Shown here piece by piece: positions 1 to 10,304 of a DNA stretch of 64,000 nt (positions are counted from its first letter, which is position 1; each line of letters starts with the position of its first letter). Source of the stretch: Pristionchus mayeri (lineage: Eukaryota > Nematoda > Chromadorea > Rhabditida > Neodiplogasteridae); the NCBI GenBank assembly GCA_036245805.1, contig BTRK01000005.1:17398984-17462983 (forward strand). The letters run 5' to 3'. Under the pieces are notes generated by a model. It did no database searches. It was given only the letters and a program-made list of their open reading frames with translations, and was not told the DNA's origin. The position numbers and the translations under genes were made by a program.

Positions 1-12
1 CTCTTCCCTCAC

Positions 13-1836
13 CCAGCAGGATGTCGATAGTGGCCTTCTCGTCTGCATTCAACATCTTGATGTCCGTCTCGAGGACGCAGCCAGGACACACCGTCCACCA
101 CGACTGAATGAGATCATTATTACCCCTTTGCATACCTCCTTTGGTTCGATGGCCAACCATATGGATAAATAAATCATAAACAAATTTAATGCTAGCAATT
201 TACAAATTTGAATGGTTAGATTGGAGGCCACAGCGATACTTCACTACACAGCATCATATTGGCAATCATTTAACTATCGCAACTCTATTATTCCAAGTGC
301 CTTTCCTCTCTCCACCACTCACCTCCATACTTTGTGGCACGGGCTGACCTGGCAGCATCTCTCGAAGCGATTTCGCTCGACGGAACAGTCGGCGGTTCGA
401 TCGATTCTGTGAGGATACCGTAACCAAGGCAAGTAGGGTAAACTACAGGTTGATTATCATGAAAATATTTTGAATACAGTACTCCGATCTACAATATACC
501 TGATTCATGAGGTCGATGTACTGGTTCCTCCCGATTCCCAGCAGTCTCATCGCGTCTGCAGCTGTGAAATTGGGCAGACTGTCGTACGACTTCTCCGCGT
601 TGATCATCTCCTGCAGAGAAAAACTTCGATTGGAGAAATAGTTAACTAATTGGATTCACAACAGATTAGTTAATTTCTTGATTCAGTCAGTCATATCCTT
701 GCGCGCAAAACATACTCACAGTCAGTGAGATTTTAACACATTATCAGCATTTGAACTCAGGGACGTTACAAGGTGACTTCAGATTTTCGGTATACATAAT
801 AGGAAGTTTATGCCCAATTAAGCCCAATAGTATCGAGGCATTTCTTTGATCAATGGTCACCCCACCCTTTTTAATTTCCCATTCCTTCCCATCATCGAGG
901 GGTTGACCGGCCGACAATCACGGAGGAATACCGAGGAATGAGTGGGCTAGACGAGGGAAAGAGGGACTCACGACGATAATCTGGACGTAGTAGTTGAAGG
1001 GAGTGATGCGCAGTTCGCGGATGATGATGTCGGAGAGATGATAGGGGAAGAGCATAAGATGAGAGGCACTGAAGAGGGGAAGAAGTTTCAGTTTATTCAT
1101 TTGACATTCCCCATCACATAGGTTACATCATGGTTCAATAGGAAATTAACGCAAGAAGTGTGCTGAAGATTTCACTACGCTCGATCACGAAGAAAATAAT
1201 GTACAACATAAGAATTTTGTTGTCATTGCGCCATATTATATTCGGCATACCTATACTTGATGACCTGATCGTAGTAGGCCTCTGCGTCCTTCTTGATGTG
1301 GCGGACTGAAAATATTCGGTACTCATTTATGTATTCAAAAAAGTACTGTCTTATGCGAATTTAGAACTTCGCACTACGTGAACAATAATGGCACAGTCAA
1401 ATTTTTAAAATCAAACTCGCCTAGATTTCCCTTGTGTCTCAGCTGGTTCCTAATGGAGTACTCGACGATGAGCTTGTCGTACTCCTTCGTCGAATTGCCC
1501 AGCATCATGCGGACCTCGTCTGCAATTTTCAGAGATTATTAGTACGATATGACTGACAATAACCGAATCTAGAGAAGAATTTAATCAATATGCTGCATGT
1601 GCAGGCTCAAATCACCAGTCGGACATACACTTTGTTTTCGTGATTTGTGTTTATAATAGTAAATTGTGAAAAGCCGACACAAACGGCAACATAACTTCCC
1701 CTTTCCTTGTGATACAATTTTTGAGATCCCAATCTTTTCGAAACACTTAATGCAATCTCTATCGGAAATCTTTATTTGGCCTACCCGGCAGTTGCTGCCA
1801 GGCAACATTGGCGCAGATACAGCTCTCGACGTCCAT
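13..1836 (-). CDS. FAM91-family protein, N-terminal part (runs off left edge)
   Basis: Seven coding exons read right to left: 1836-1785, 1519-1421, 1305-1251, 1068-972, 610-500, 406-323 and 103-13, giving about 196 residues in one consistent phase. The start is ATG at 1836 ([17 protein letters not shown]). Blocks such as [58 protein letters not shown] and [13 protein letters not shown] match the conserved N-terminus of animal FAM91 proteins. FAM91A1 is known to act with TBC1D23 and WDR11 in tethering endosome-derived vesicles at the trans-Golgi. Family members are about 800 residues long, so roughly three quarters of the gene lies beyond position 1. Intron 2 (1420-1306) appears to use a GC donor. 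A splice acceptor upstream of the start near 1892 could receive a spliced leader. The family assignment is firm; exon ends are hand-derived. Confidence 0.9.
838..970. repeat. Remnant of a small hairpin element inside a FAM91 intron
   Basis: This stretch resembles the complete 152-bp element at 45575-45726: a GGCATTTCTT-like end, then GGTCACCCCACCC, a short core around CATCGAGGGGTTGACCGGCCG, and GAGTGGGCTAGACGAGGG. It lacks the right terminal repeat and abuts the donor of FAM91 exon 4 (exon starts at 972). The first bases of this intron on the coding strand therefore seem to derive from the repeat. Another diverged copy lies in opposite orientation near 5966-6090. Confidence 0.6.
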
Positions 1837-2367
1837 CTACCGTACTCTAGCTATCGATCGATCGACGTCTCTCGACTACCGTACTCCTGCAAGATTAGTC
1901 ATGCTAGGAATCGGTAATGAGAGTTAGTTGGCACTGCACACAGATAGAAAACTGGTCTGCGACCAATCTGATGGTATTGAATCTCGAACATTAATTAATT
2001 AAAGCTTGTAGACTTTATCATTTGAAAGCAACAGTTATGAAACATTATAAAAAAATGAATGATCTCGATGCACATGAAATTACAGTGAGATTGGAAGAGG
2101 TAGGTAGTCTAAAACTCGGTAAATCAAAATCTTTAACTCGATTTTGTTGTTGAGAACCACTTGGGAAGCGTAAGCGTATAGCCAACAATAAAATTACTAA
2201 TTACCCGAAAGGATTGAGAAACCGGAATATCGGATGATAAGCAATTCTTTGATTTCGAAACAATGATTTAGGCCTAACAACTTGAAAGATACCAGGGAAA
2301 AATACCAGGGAAATCGGGAAAGACTACGGTGGGAATAGGGAATCAACTGATCATGAAAGATCAAAGA
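1837..2367. other. Gap between BTB-ZF 3' end and FAM91 start
   Basis: This 531-bp interval separates two minus-strand genes. It holds the presumed 3' untranslated region of the BTB-zinc-finger gene and the leader of the FAM91 gene. On the minus strand an acceptor-like CTTGCAG occurs near 1892. No further coding exon was recognised. The spacing would allow polycistronic transcription with trans-splicing, but it is longer than typical operon gaps. Confidence 0.5.
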
Positions 2368-5300
2368 TCAATGATCTGCCCATCCGTCTCTCCCCTCGTC
2401 GACAGCAGGTACAGGATCACCGTGCTTCTGGAAATAGAAAACTGGAAGAATCAAATGCAAGCTGCCACTTCCTGTGAAATAATATCAAACACGAACATTA
2501 GAAATTCTCATTAATCGATACCGCAGATCAACACTAACCTTGGAATAGTGTTCGAAGTATCGATCGGTGCGCCAGAATTTGGACGAGCATTCGGGAAAAC
2601 TGCACTGAAAAGTAAAGACAATTCTTTGAAATCGACTTCTCATCCGCGTAATTCTTGTTTCACATCGAACATAAAGCTCCATGCATTTTTGAAATTCAGT
2701 ATTATTCCAATTGGAATTTCAAAATAACAACAAAAAATGGTCGTGGCGTGCGTCTTCGTTGCGAGTGTTTATTCAGCACAATGTAAATATTAAATGGCAG
2801 TATTTCATTTTAAATATTTTTAAAAAGTCCTCACAATGAACTGGCGCAGCTTGAGATGCTCCCTGTAGATGTGCGCGTCCATGTTCTTCTTGTCCGCGTA
2901 CTCCGCATCGCACTGCCGACACTTGTACGGCTTCTCGCCTGAGGATTACGGTGCCATAACTAATGGTTACGGTATTAACAAATACAATTTGCAACAGCGA
3001 GGTCTAAAGGAGCCCGATTAGAAAAAGGGTGAAATCATCGCCCGCAAAAGATCAAAGATCAACTTCCTCACCAGTGTGTGCCCGATGATGTCGCACGAGA
3101 TTGCTCTGCACCTTGAACTTCAGATGGCAGTAACGACACTCGAAGGGGGCCTCGTTCGTGTGCATGCATCTGAAGGTGAGAAGGGAGCAGATCAATGAAC
3201 ATTTATTGGATATTTGAGAATCAAGGATATTTATACGAAGACCACGATTTAAGAAGAATTACCGATACAAAGATTTTCACAAGTTTCGCGCATTAAATTA
3301 CACAACGAATTCCCCCACCTCACGTGTTTCTCCACTGCACTTTTCTCCTTCGTTCGATGGTCGCAGTAGGGACACTTATACGGTCGTTCCATCATTGCCT
3401 AGGAAAGAGAATGAATCACGCACTTGACCCACAAGACTCTGGTTTCACGTGGCATTCATCCAATCGAGTGATAATATAAGAACGTTTGCATTTACATCGT
3501 CTAATCACTAAACAACTATTTCTGAGAAGCATCTGCTTCTGAATGAAAAAAAAGAAAATTTCATTTTACGAAAAGTTATTACTGACTAATCGGATGTCTG
3601 CCTCGAAAGCTACGCAAACAGTCGCCTGCCAGCCGCTAAGTAATATTCAAAGTGTTTTTCCCCGTTGTCATTAGTCAGCAGATCAATCCTAATGGCATGC
3701 CATACTTTCCCTACAGTATAGTCCTACCTGTTGATCTCCCACTACGAGTGGCACGGTGACCTCCGAGTTCGAGTAGATCTCGGGCAGCCCCATTGTGTAC
3801 GGATCCATCTCTCGACGACGACGCTGATGAAATCAATATTGAGATATCACCGTAGCAAGAGAGATAAACAGAGGAACGAATACGAAGTAAATCCACAAGG
3901 AAGGGAAGATGGAGTACAATGTAGACAGTTTTAAAGCAGCTATCGAAAAACAAAATAGCATGGCTCTGCTCACAGTGGGCGGGACGCTGCTGACGCTGAG
4001 AGTGACCGCCGCGGGCGTCTCCTCCCTCCGCTCTTCGTTCTCTCAAAACATTTTTTGATAATTGGAATTCAAATTAAAAGGAAAAAATATATTTGACCGA
4101 AATATTGATTAGTCAGAAATTTGTGATTGGAATTCATTCACAGACCAATTGTCGAACGAGCAGTTCGCGACGAGTTGAGGGCTTTATGAAACCCAATTCT
4201 GCTATGAATAAGACTGCTTGCCGAAAATACAAGCAAGTTGGCATAGATTCAACAACTTTCTAGTTCTAATTTCCTCCCACTCGCTCACCTTGCCCAGCTG
4301 CTCCCTTCAGCTTCACGCCCGCAGAACGACGGGGATACGTGCCTAAAGAAAATGGAAAGTAATATTTCATCTTCGTTTTGTATGAATGGACCCAAAAATT
4401 GAATCTTCGTGCTTCATCAATATTTTAAAGTCTAGACAACGATTTTTTCCCAGTTATGCATACGGTTTTACTAAAATGACCTCCTCTCCTCCCTTTCCTC
4501 GGTCCTCTCACGTAATGCTCATAGATGCCCGCGTAGTCTTCGATCGTTCTCGCCACATGATGCTCCGACGACTGCAAATATTGTTTTATATTCAGACAAC
4601 GAACAATTCACTCATCTGGCACTTTATCCCTCAAAGAGTCCTACAAAGAGTCCTACTGGCCAGGTACAAGAGAAAATAATCAGTGATACTCCCCCATTTC
4701 ATCCCTCGATAAGGTCCCTCCCTCCTCGACTTACCTCATGCAAATCTTGCTGCGGCTGCTGCATCGGAGACCCCGCCTCGTTGTAGTCGTAGTCTGCGAT
4801 ATTAACATTATTATTATTTATATTTTTGTGATTGAGAGACCCTAATCCTCTTCACTGTCGCGGAAGCCATTCCTCTATCAGACATGATGAGTGCGCGAAA
4901 CACGGATGAACCTAGAGAGATCTGCAACTCACCGGCCAAGTACGGCGACTGCATCATTCCCAACGCATCGTCGTCGTCGCCTGATGAAGAGAGAATTAAC
5001 ACAGAACTACTGTTACCAGAAATTTAAGTAAGCACAATATTGTCAATGAGACAACTAAAATAAGAAGTCGTATCTGCTTACCCAAGAACTCGTCGTCATC
5101 TTGCGAGTGCATCATCGAGGAACCGGGTCGGGCTGAGGAGAGATCAAAGATCATCTAATTTTAATTATTGCGATAACTCATCAAAGCGATAATTTTATAT
5201 TTAGGAGCAGTTCTCCATCACGATCAAGTACTAGAGATATGCACGGATATTGGGAATACTCGCAACATGAAGCTTACTGAATCCAAAAAAAAACAGTTTC

Positions 5301-8300
5301 GTGATCGTTGCACAAATCAAAAGTAATCATGGCAAACATCGATTTTAGAATATTAAATAATATTAACTATGCTCACATCCATTTGCCTCCACGCCGTATT
5401 CCATCTCGAGCACCTCCTCGTATTGGCCTGAGCGACGATTTACTTCTTAACGTTACCGGACGAGGACGAAACCCTGATCTGACCCTGATCTGGTCGCGTG
5501 TACGAGAGAGTATGCAAAAGTGAGAGAGCGCGGGATTACGCTGATCATTTCCGGCTTTCCCTTGAGGTTATTATTGATTTTTATCATTTTTGTATATTCA
5601 TTCTCAACTAATTCAGCCATCGGCTATTCGATGGAGGACAAAAAATAGGGGGTCAATTTTGTCCTCGTCCGGTAACTTTAAGATTCGCCACCGACCAACA
5701 AGATGATAATAAAAAAAGCCTACTTGAAGAGCAATGAGTATTCTCCCGGTCCTCACTCACCTTGCTGCTGTACGTGCTGCATGCCCTCCTCCTCACTTCC
5801 TCTCGACAACAACAAATCGATCTCCCCCACCAGTCTCTCCACCCCCAGATAGACGGACGTGCCACTGCAATGGAGGAGCTAGTAGCAGCGAACGAATCCG
5901 AATTTACAAAGTTGCACAAAGCGATATTTCAAGTTAATGTGGTATTCTAAACATTAAAAATTACACTTATCTGGCCGCCCCCCCATCTAGGCCACTCATT
6001 CAAGGTATTCCTCCCTTGCCGCTCACACCCTCAATGGTGGGAAGGGATGAGTAATGAGAGGCCGTGGTCACAAACCAAAGAAGTACCTTACAAAATGAAT
6101 GCATTAAACAAATACCGTATGGCTCTGAGTCTCCTCCTGGCGGCTCTCACGAATCCACTGTAGAAGAAATCGACGACGCAGCGCAAATCCAAACTGAACA
6201 TTTAGAATGTATTTTTATAAGACTTTTCATGTACAGTCGCGCCGGAAAGTCACCGTACACTTTTTGAATTTGTTGTATCTTTTTGGCCAGGAAATACATC
6301 ATTCTGGTACTCAGGTGTGATGTACCAAATCCATCGGAGATTATGATCATGGTATTATGGTATGACGTCATCGCATAGTTATTGCGTAGTGGTGACGCAA
6401 TCAATCTGCTCTTTTTCAAAACGGCATTATTCTTACATAGATTTTTTCCTGTTCGCCATACTTTCCATGATTGGAGATATGACCGAGGCCTACTCAGAAT
6501 AAATTTTTGAAGGTGCTGCTCGGTCGCACATTTGCTGCAGCGAAGCTGCAAAAACAGGATCTGAAATTCGGAACTCGAGTTTTAGAGTAGCTAGAGACCC
6601 GTTCAAAGCATCAAAATGATCGCCATCGTGAGTACACATGATCCTGAGAATATGAGTACGATAACTCATAATTTGCCCTCGGGGCATGAAAAAATCACTT
6701 TTTTGCATGACCTTTTTTGGACATCCATAACTTTACGGAAAAGTTTAGTAAAAATCTGATTTTTATCTGATAATGTTCAAAATGTATTGAAGAACTGAAT
6801 TCCAACTTTTTAGAGCGTTTGGATATCTTTCCGGCCCGCGGCGTGCGTTTTTCGGAGGTATACTAGGGTCGGGAAACACCCTGTTTACCACTATGGGCGA
6901 GAGAGTGCAGACGACGAGAGTGCGTAAACAGGGTGTTTCCCGACCCTAGTATACCTCCGAAAAACGTTCGCCGCGGACAGGAAAGATATCCAATCGCTCT
7001 AAAAATTTGGGAATCAGATCTTCAATACATTTTGCACATTTCTATGCAAAAACAAGATTTTAAACAACATTTCCCATGTAGTTATGAATGTCCAAAAAAT
7101 GTGATTTTTTCATGCCCTGATGGCAAATTATGAGTTATCGTATTCATATTCTCAGGATCGTGTGTACTCACGATGGCGATCATTTTGATGCTTTGAACGG
7201 GTCCCTAGCTACTCTAGAACTCGAGTTCCGAATTTCAGATCCTCTTTTTGCAGCTTCGCTGCAGCAAATGTGCGACCGAGCAGTACCTTCAAAAATTTAT
7301 TCTGGGTAGGCCTCGGTCATATCTCCAATCATGGAAAGTATGGCGAACAGGAAAAAATCTATATAAGAATAATGCCATTTTGAAAAAGTGCAGATTGATT
7401 GCGTCATCATTCCCCAATAACTATGCGATGACGTCATACCATAATACCATGATCATAATCTCCGACGGATTTGGTACATCATACGTGAGTGCCAGAATGA
7501 TGTATTTCCTGGGCAAAAAGATACAACAAATTCAAAAAGTGTACGGTGACTTTCCGGCGCGACTGTATTTGTATTCATTCTGACAATTATGTCACGAATG
7601 ACTCGGCATAATTTGAATATTTTACTTAATAACTGAACAAAATAACGCTACACTACCTGGTGACACTCAGCTGCGGGTGGTCAATCACGACGGAGACTTG
7701 TCGCACGCGCGTAGCTGCTTCGCGTAGCGTATCCTGCAAGCGGAAGCGACGGTTAGGAAACGTCGCCATAGGTTACACACCAGGTGCACCACCACCTCAC
7801 CCACCTCAATGTGTCTTGTGAACGCGCACATTACGAGTCGATGCAGTCTCACGAATTCCGAGCGATGATCTTTCTATAACATTATTTGGTAGATGATCAG
7901 ATACTGTGCCACTTCGTTCATTCGCTGTTCATAAGAGCTCAATAATAGGCTGTAAGATAATTAACTGCTTAATTAGTACCTCACTGATTAGACAATCGAT
8001 GAATAGTCCATCCATCTTCATCTGGTAGAGTGCATCGAGGAGGAAGGTGGCATGGAAGGGATCGACGATGTCTTGTTGGAGCACCGAGGGCTCGCATCGC
8101 GACTCTTCCTGCAACTATATTTTTGTGATAAAGCATTGTTGAATTCAAAATGTTTTTTATGTGCTTTTCAGTTTCGGAAGAAAAAGGTGGTCTACTATTG
8201 TGGAATAAAAAGGAGCTCCTATTAGAAAACTCGGTGCAACACGACATGGTCTAAATACTGATGTACAAAACCTCGATGGTATTTGAGCTAATACATAGGA

Positions 8301-9841
8301 AACTACGAATCCCAGAATCTAAATATGAAGTTAATTTATATTTTTATATTTTTCGGCTTGAGGAGCTTCTCACCAGTGCCTTGTCCAGAAGTGATGTCAG
8401 TGTATCGCAGTGGAATCCCCTCGCAGCACTCAGCAACTTCTCCGAATATCTCAAACACTTCATTTATCTACCTCATTGTTCTCCCGAATTGTAGCACATG
8501 TTCGAGCGTGATGTTGTGATAAACATGCATTGTAAAACGCATCTAGGTTGTTCGTCATTTCACCTAAATTGTTTCACAAAGCTAGGTAGGCGTGTACTGC
8601 CGACACCGTCATTATTTAACTGGATATGAAAGGGAGCCCCAGTACGAGCGGCATTGGCCTAATGGCAATGATCTTTTATACTGTATCTACTGCATAAATC
8701 GATAACAATAAGCGTCACACCGTACCTGCATTGTCCAGTGTAGCAGAAGTTGACAATCTCCGCAACCACAGTCAATGAGATACCTGTAACAATGTTTAAA
8801 TATTTTTTAATCGATCAAGGCAAAGAAAAATCGCAAGTTATCGATGGTGCACATATGCGAAAAGGGAAAATATCAATAACCCGTTTTGGTTCTGTTTATT
8901 TGGCTCTTTGCATAGTACTCCTGTCAGAGAAAAAGAAAATGGGCCAAATGGGTATTGACTAGGTGGACGTATGTTCCTAACTCGGCTAATAAAAGAGAGA
9001 CTGAAGATGATCCACAATGGAGTCGCCAATAAACATTAACTAACCAGTGATATTGGGGTCGATGTCAAGTTCGGCAGTAGGCGAATTTTGTACAGTCAGA
9101 AGGGCGCTCTGTAAACAAATAGCTATTAATAGTCATTCTCACAGTATGTCAGCAATAAAGAGAGAACATCAATACATGGAAACATCACGATACCCACTTC
9201 TCTCGTATAAAAGCAACTACGTTTAGTTCAATCACAATCTTTAGGTATGCATATGGACGTGGATAAAGAAAATCACGTAGGCTGAAGGTTACTAGTAGTG
9301 ACGAAATCTCGCAAACCTTGAAATGTTGAGAGAAAGCTGCGAGGATGAGTCGATGGCCTCTGGTGACGACCCTTCCCGCACTTTTCACCTCCACGTCAGT
9401 CTCGGTGCCTTCCTACAACATTCTTAATTGAAACCAATTGAAGAAGATGTTACGAAATACCGTATTTAGTCACACTTATCCGGCTATATCAGAAGCATTT
9501 TAGGATGAACTCATTGATCCTATAGCTAGTAGACATCCATTTGTCCCTCTTCTTACTTAGACCAATTTATATTTCAACCGTTTTTCTCATGGAAAAGGTG
9601 TACGTGCCTCTAATATACAAAAATACCTAGTTTAGGCCACAAGGAATTAAAGCTATAAGAACAAGAAGATTACCTCTCTGAGGGAGTTGAAGTACTCGAG
9701 GACGATCTTCGCGTGTTCGATGATCTGCTGTGTGGGTCCGGAGCGGATGGAAGGCGCGTGAGAGGCTTGAGATCCGCTTCCGACGCGGAAGAGACGAGGC
9801 GGCTGGTGCCCGCCCTCCATTGGTGCGCTCGGCGCAAGCAT
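2368..9841 (-). CDS. BTB/POZ domain, C2H2 zinc-finger protein
   Basis: About 21 exons form a transcription-factor-like protein of roughly 595 residues. Exons from the 5' end: 9841-9674, 9412-9317, 9108-9045, 8783-8726, about 8542-8374, 8108-7980, 7733-7657, 5864-5761, 5427-5377, 5132-5082, 4980-4933, 4793-4735, 4571-4481, 4342-4289, 4041-3974, 3823-3728, 3398-3319, 3169-3072, 2938-2835, 2604-2539 and 2427-2368. The N-terminus carries a BTB fold (TDVEVKSAGRVVTRGHRLIL, AAFSQHFK, EIVNFCYTGQ). The middle is acidic (DDDEFLGDDDD) and probably disordered. The C-terminus has four C2H2-type fingers: YKCPYC, FECRYC, YKCRQC and a last finger CSFPEC ending HYSKKH, with a TGEK linker before finger 3. BTB-ZF proteins usually dimerise through BTB and bind DNA through the fingers in the nucleus. 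The exon 4/5 junction is unresolved and carries an in-frame TAG at 8468-8470. A fold-back transposon lies in the 5865-7656 intron. A trans-splice-like acceptor (TTACAG) precedes the ATG. Confidence 0.85.
5966..6090. repeat. Diverged copy of the 150-bp hairpin element, inverted
   Basis: The sequence CACTCATTCAAGGTATTCCTCC followed by CCTCAATGGTGGGAAGGGATG and GGTCACAAACCAAAGAAGTACC is a reverse-orientation, diverged copy of the element complete at 45575-45726. It sits in the same BTB-ZF intron as the larger fold-back element. The left end is degraded, so no target duplication was seen. Confidence 0.55.
6234..7565. mobile_element. 1.33-kb fold-back element with ~640-bp inverted arms, TA target site
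   Basis: The element begins CAGTCGCGCCGGAAAGTC at 6234 and ends with the exact reverse complement at 7565. TA dinucleotides flank both ends (6232-6233 and 7566-7567), the target signature of Tc1/mariner-type elements. The left arm up to about 6880 and the right arm from about 6925 are near-complementary along their whole length, leaving a spacer of only some 40 bp. The central palindrome includes GGGAAACACCCTGTTTAC. No transposase is encoded; the open frames in the two arms mirror each other. It is probably a non-autonomous element mobilised in trans, or a source of long hairpin RNA when transcribed as part of the BTB-ZF intron. Confidence 0.88.
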
Positions 9842-10304
9842 TGTGTTGAGTAGAACTGTAAGAATCGCGGGTATCGATCGATTGAGTCACATACGGTTAA
9901 TAAAGACAGATCGGCCGGGAGACAGCGCACAAAAGAAACGTGCGCTGAACAAGCGGGGCAATCGATTCGCAAACAGAGAAGGGGAGAAACATGTCACTGG
10001 TACGAACAGTTCCACACGTTGATCTTAGTGCTAGTGATCATTTCAATAATAGCTAAAATAACAAGAACAATGATTACACTGTAATTAACGTAATTAGCAA
10101 GAGACTGCAAAGTATTAAAGTCAGTTTTGTAGTGCATTGCATTGCCCTACCGTACTTTTTCTGTGATTCACGGCCTTTTATCCGGATAATTTTCCGGCTT
10201 TCCATGTACCGTAATCTTTACAATGATATTTATTTCATTATTTATTCAGTCGTAAATTTCACCCGTACGGGTCCCGTAGTCTCTGATATCGTCCCAGTAA
10301 CAAT
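9842..10304. other. Gap between sugar-transporter 3' end and BTB-ZF start
   Basis: This 463-bp minus-strand intergenic interval carries the 3' untranslated region of the transporter and the leader of the BTB-ZF gene. On the minus strand a TTACAG acceptor lies 16 nt before the BTB-ZF ATG (splice point about 9857), well placed for spliced-leader addition. No coding exon was recognised. Confidence 0.5.

Noticed and set aside
6147..7583. Two similar 110-134 aa frames in opposite orientation, suggesting a duplicated gene
   Set aside because: They are the same sequence read in the two arms of the fold-back element; no transposase or other domain.
7980..8108. A second BTB domain (FHATFLLDALYQMKMDG then LFIDCLISE)
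   Set aside because: The segment resembles a BTB N-terminus only weakly, and the sequence after it runs into a disordered acidic region with no BTB core; kept as linker sequence.
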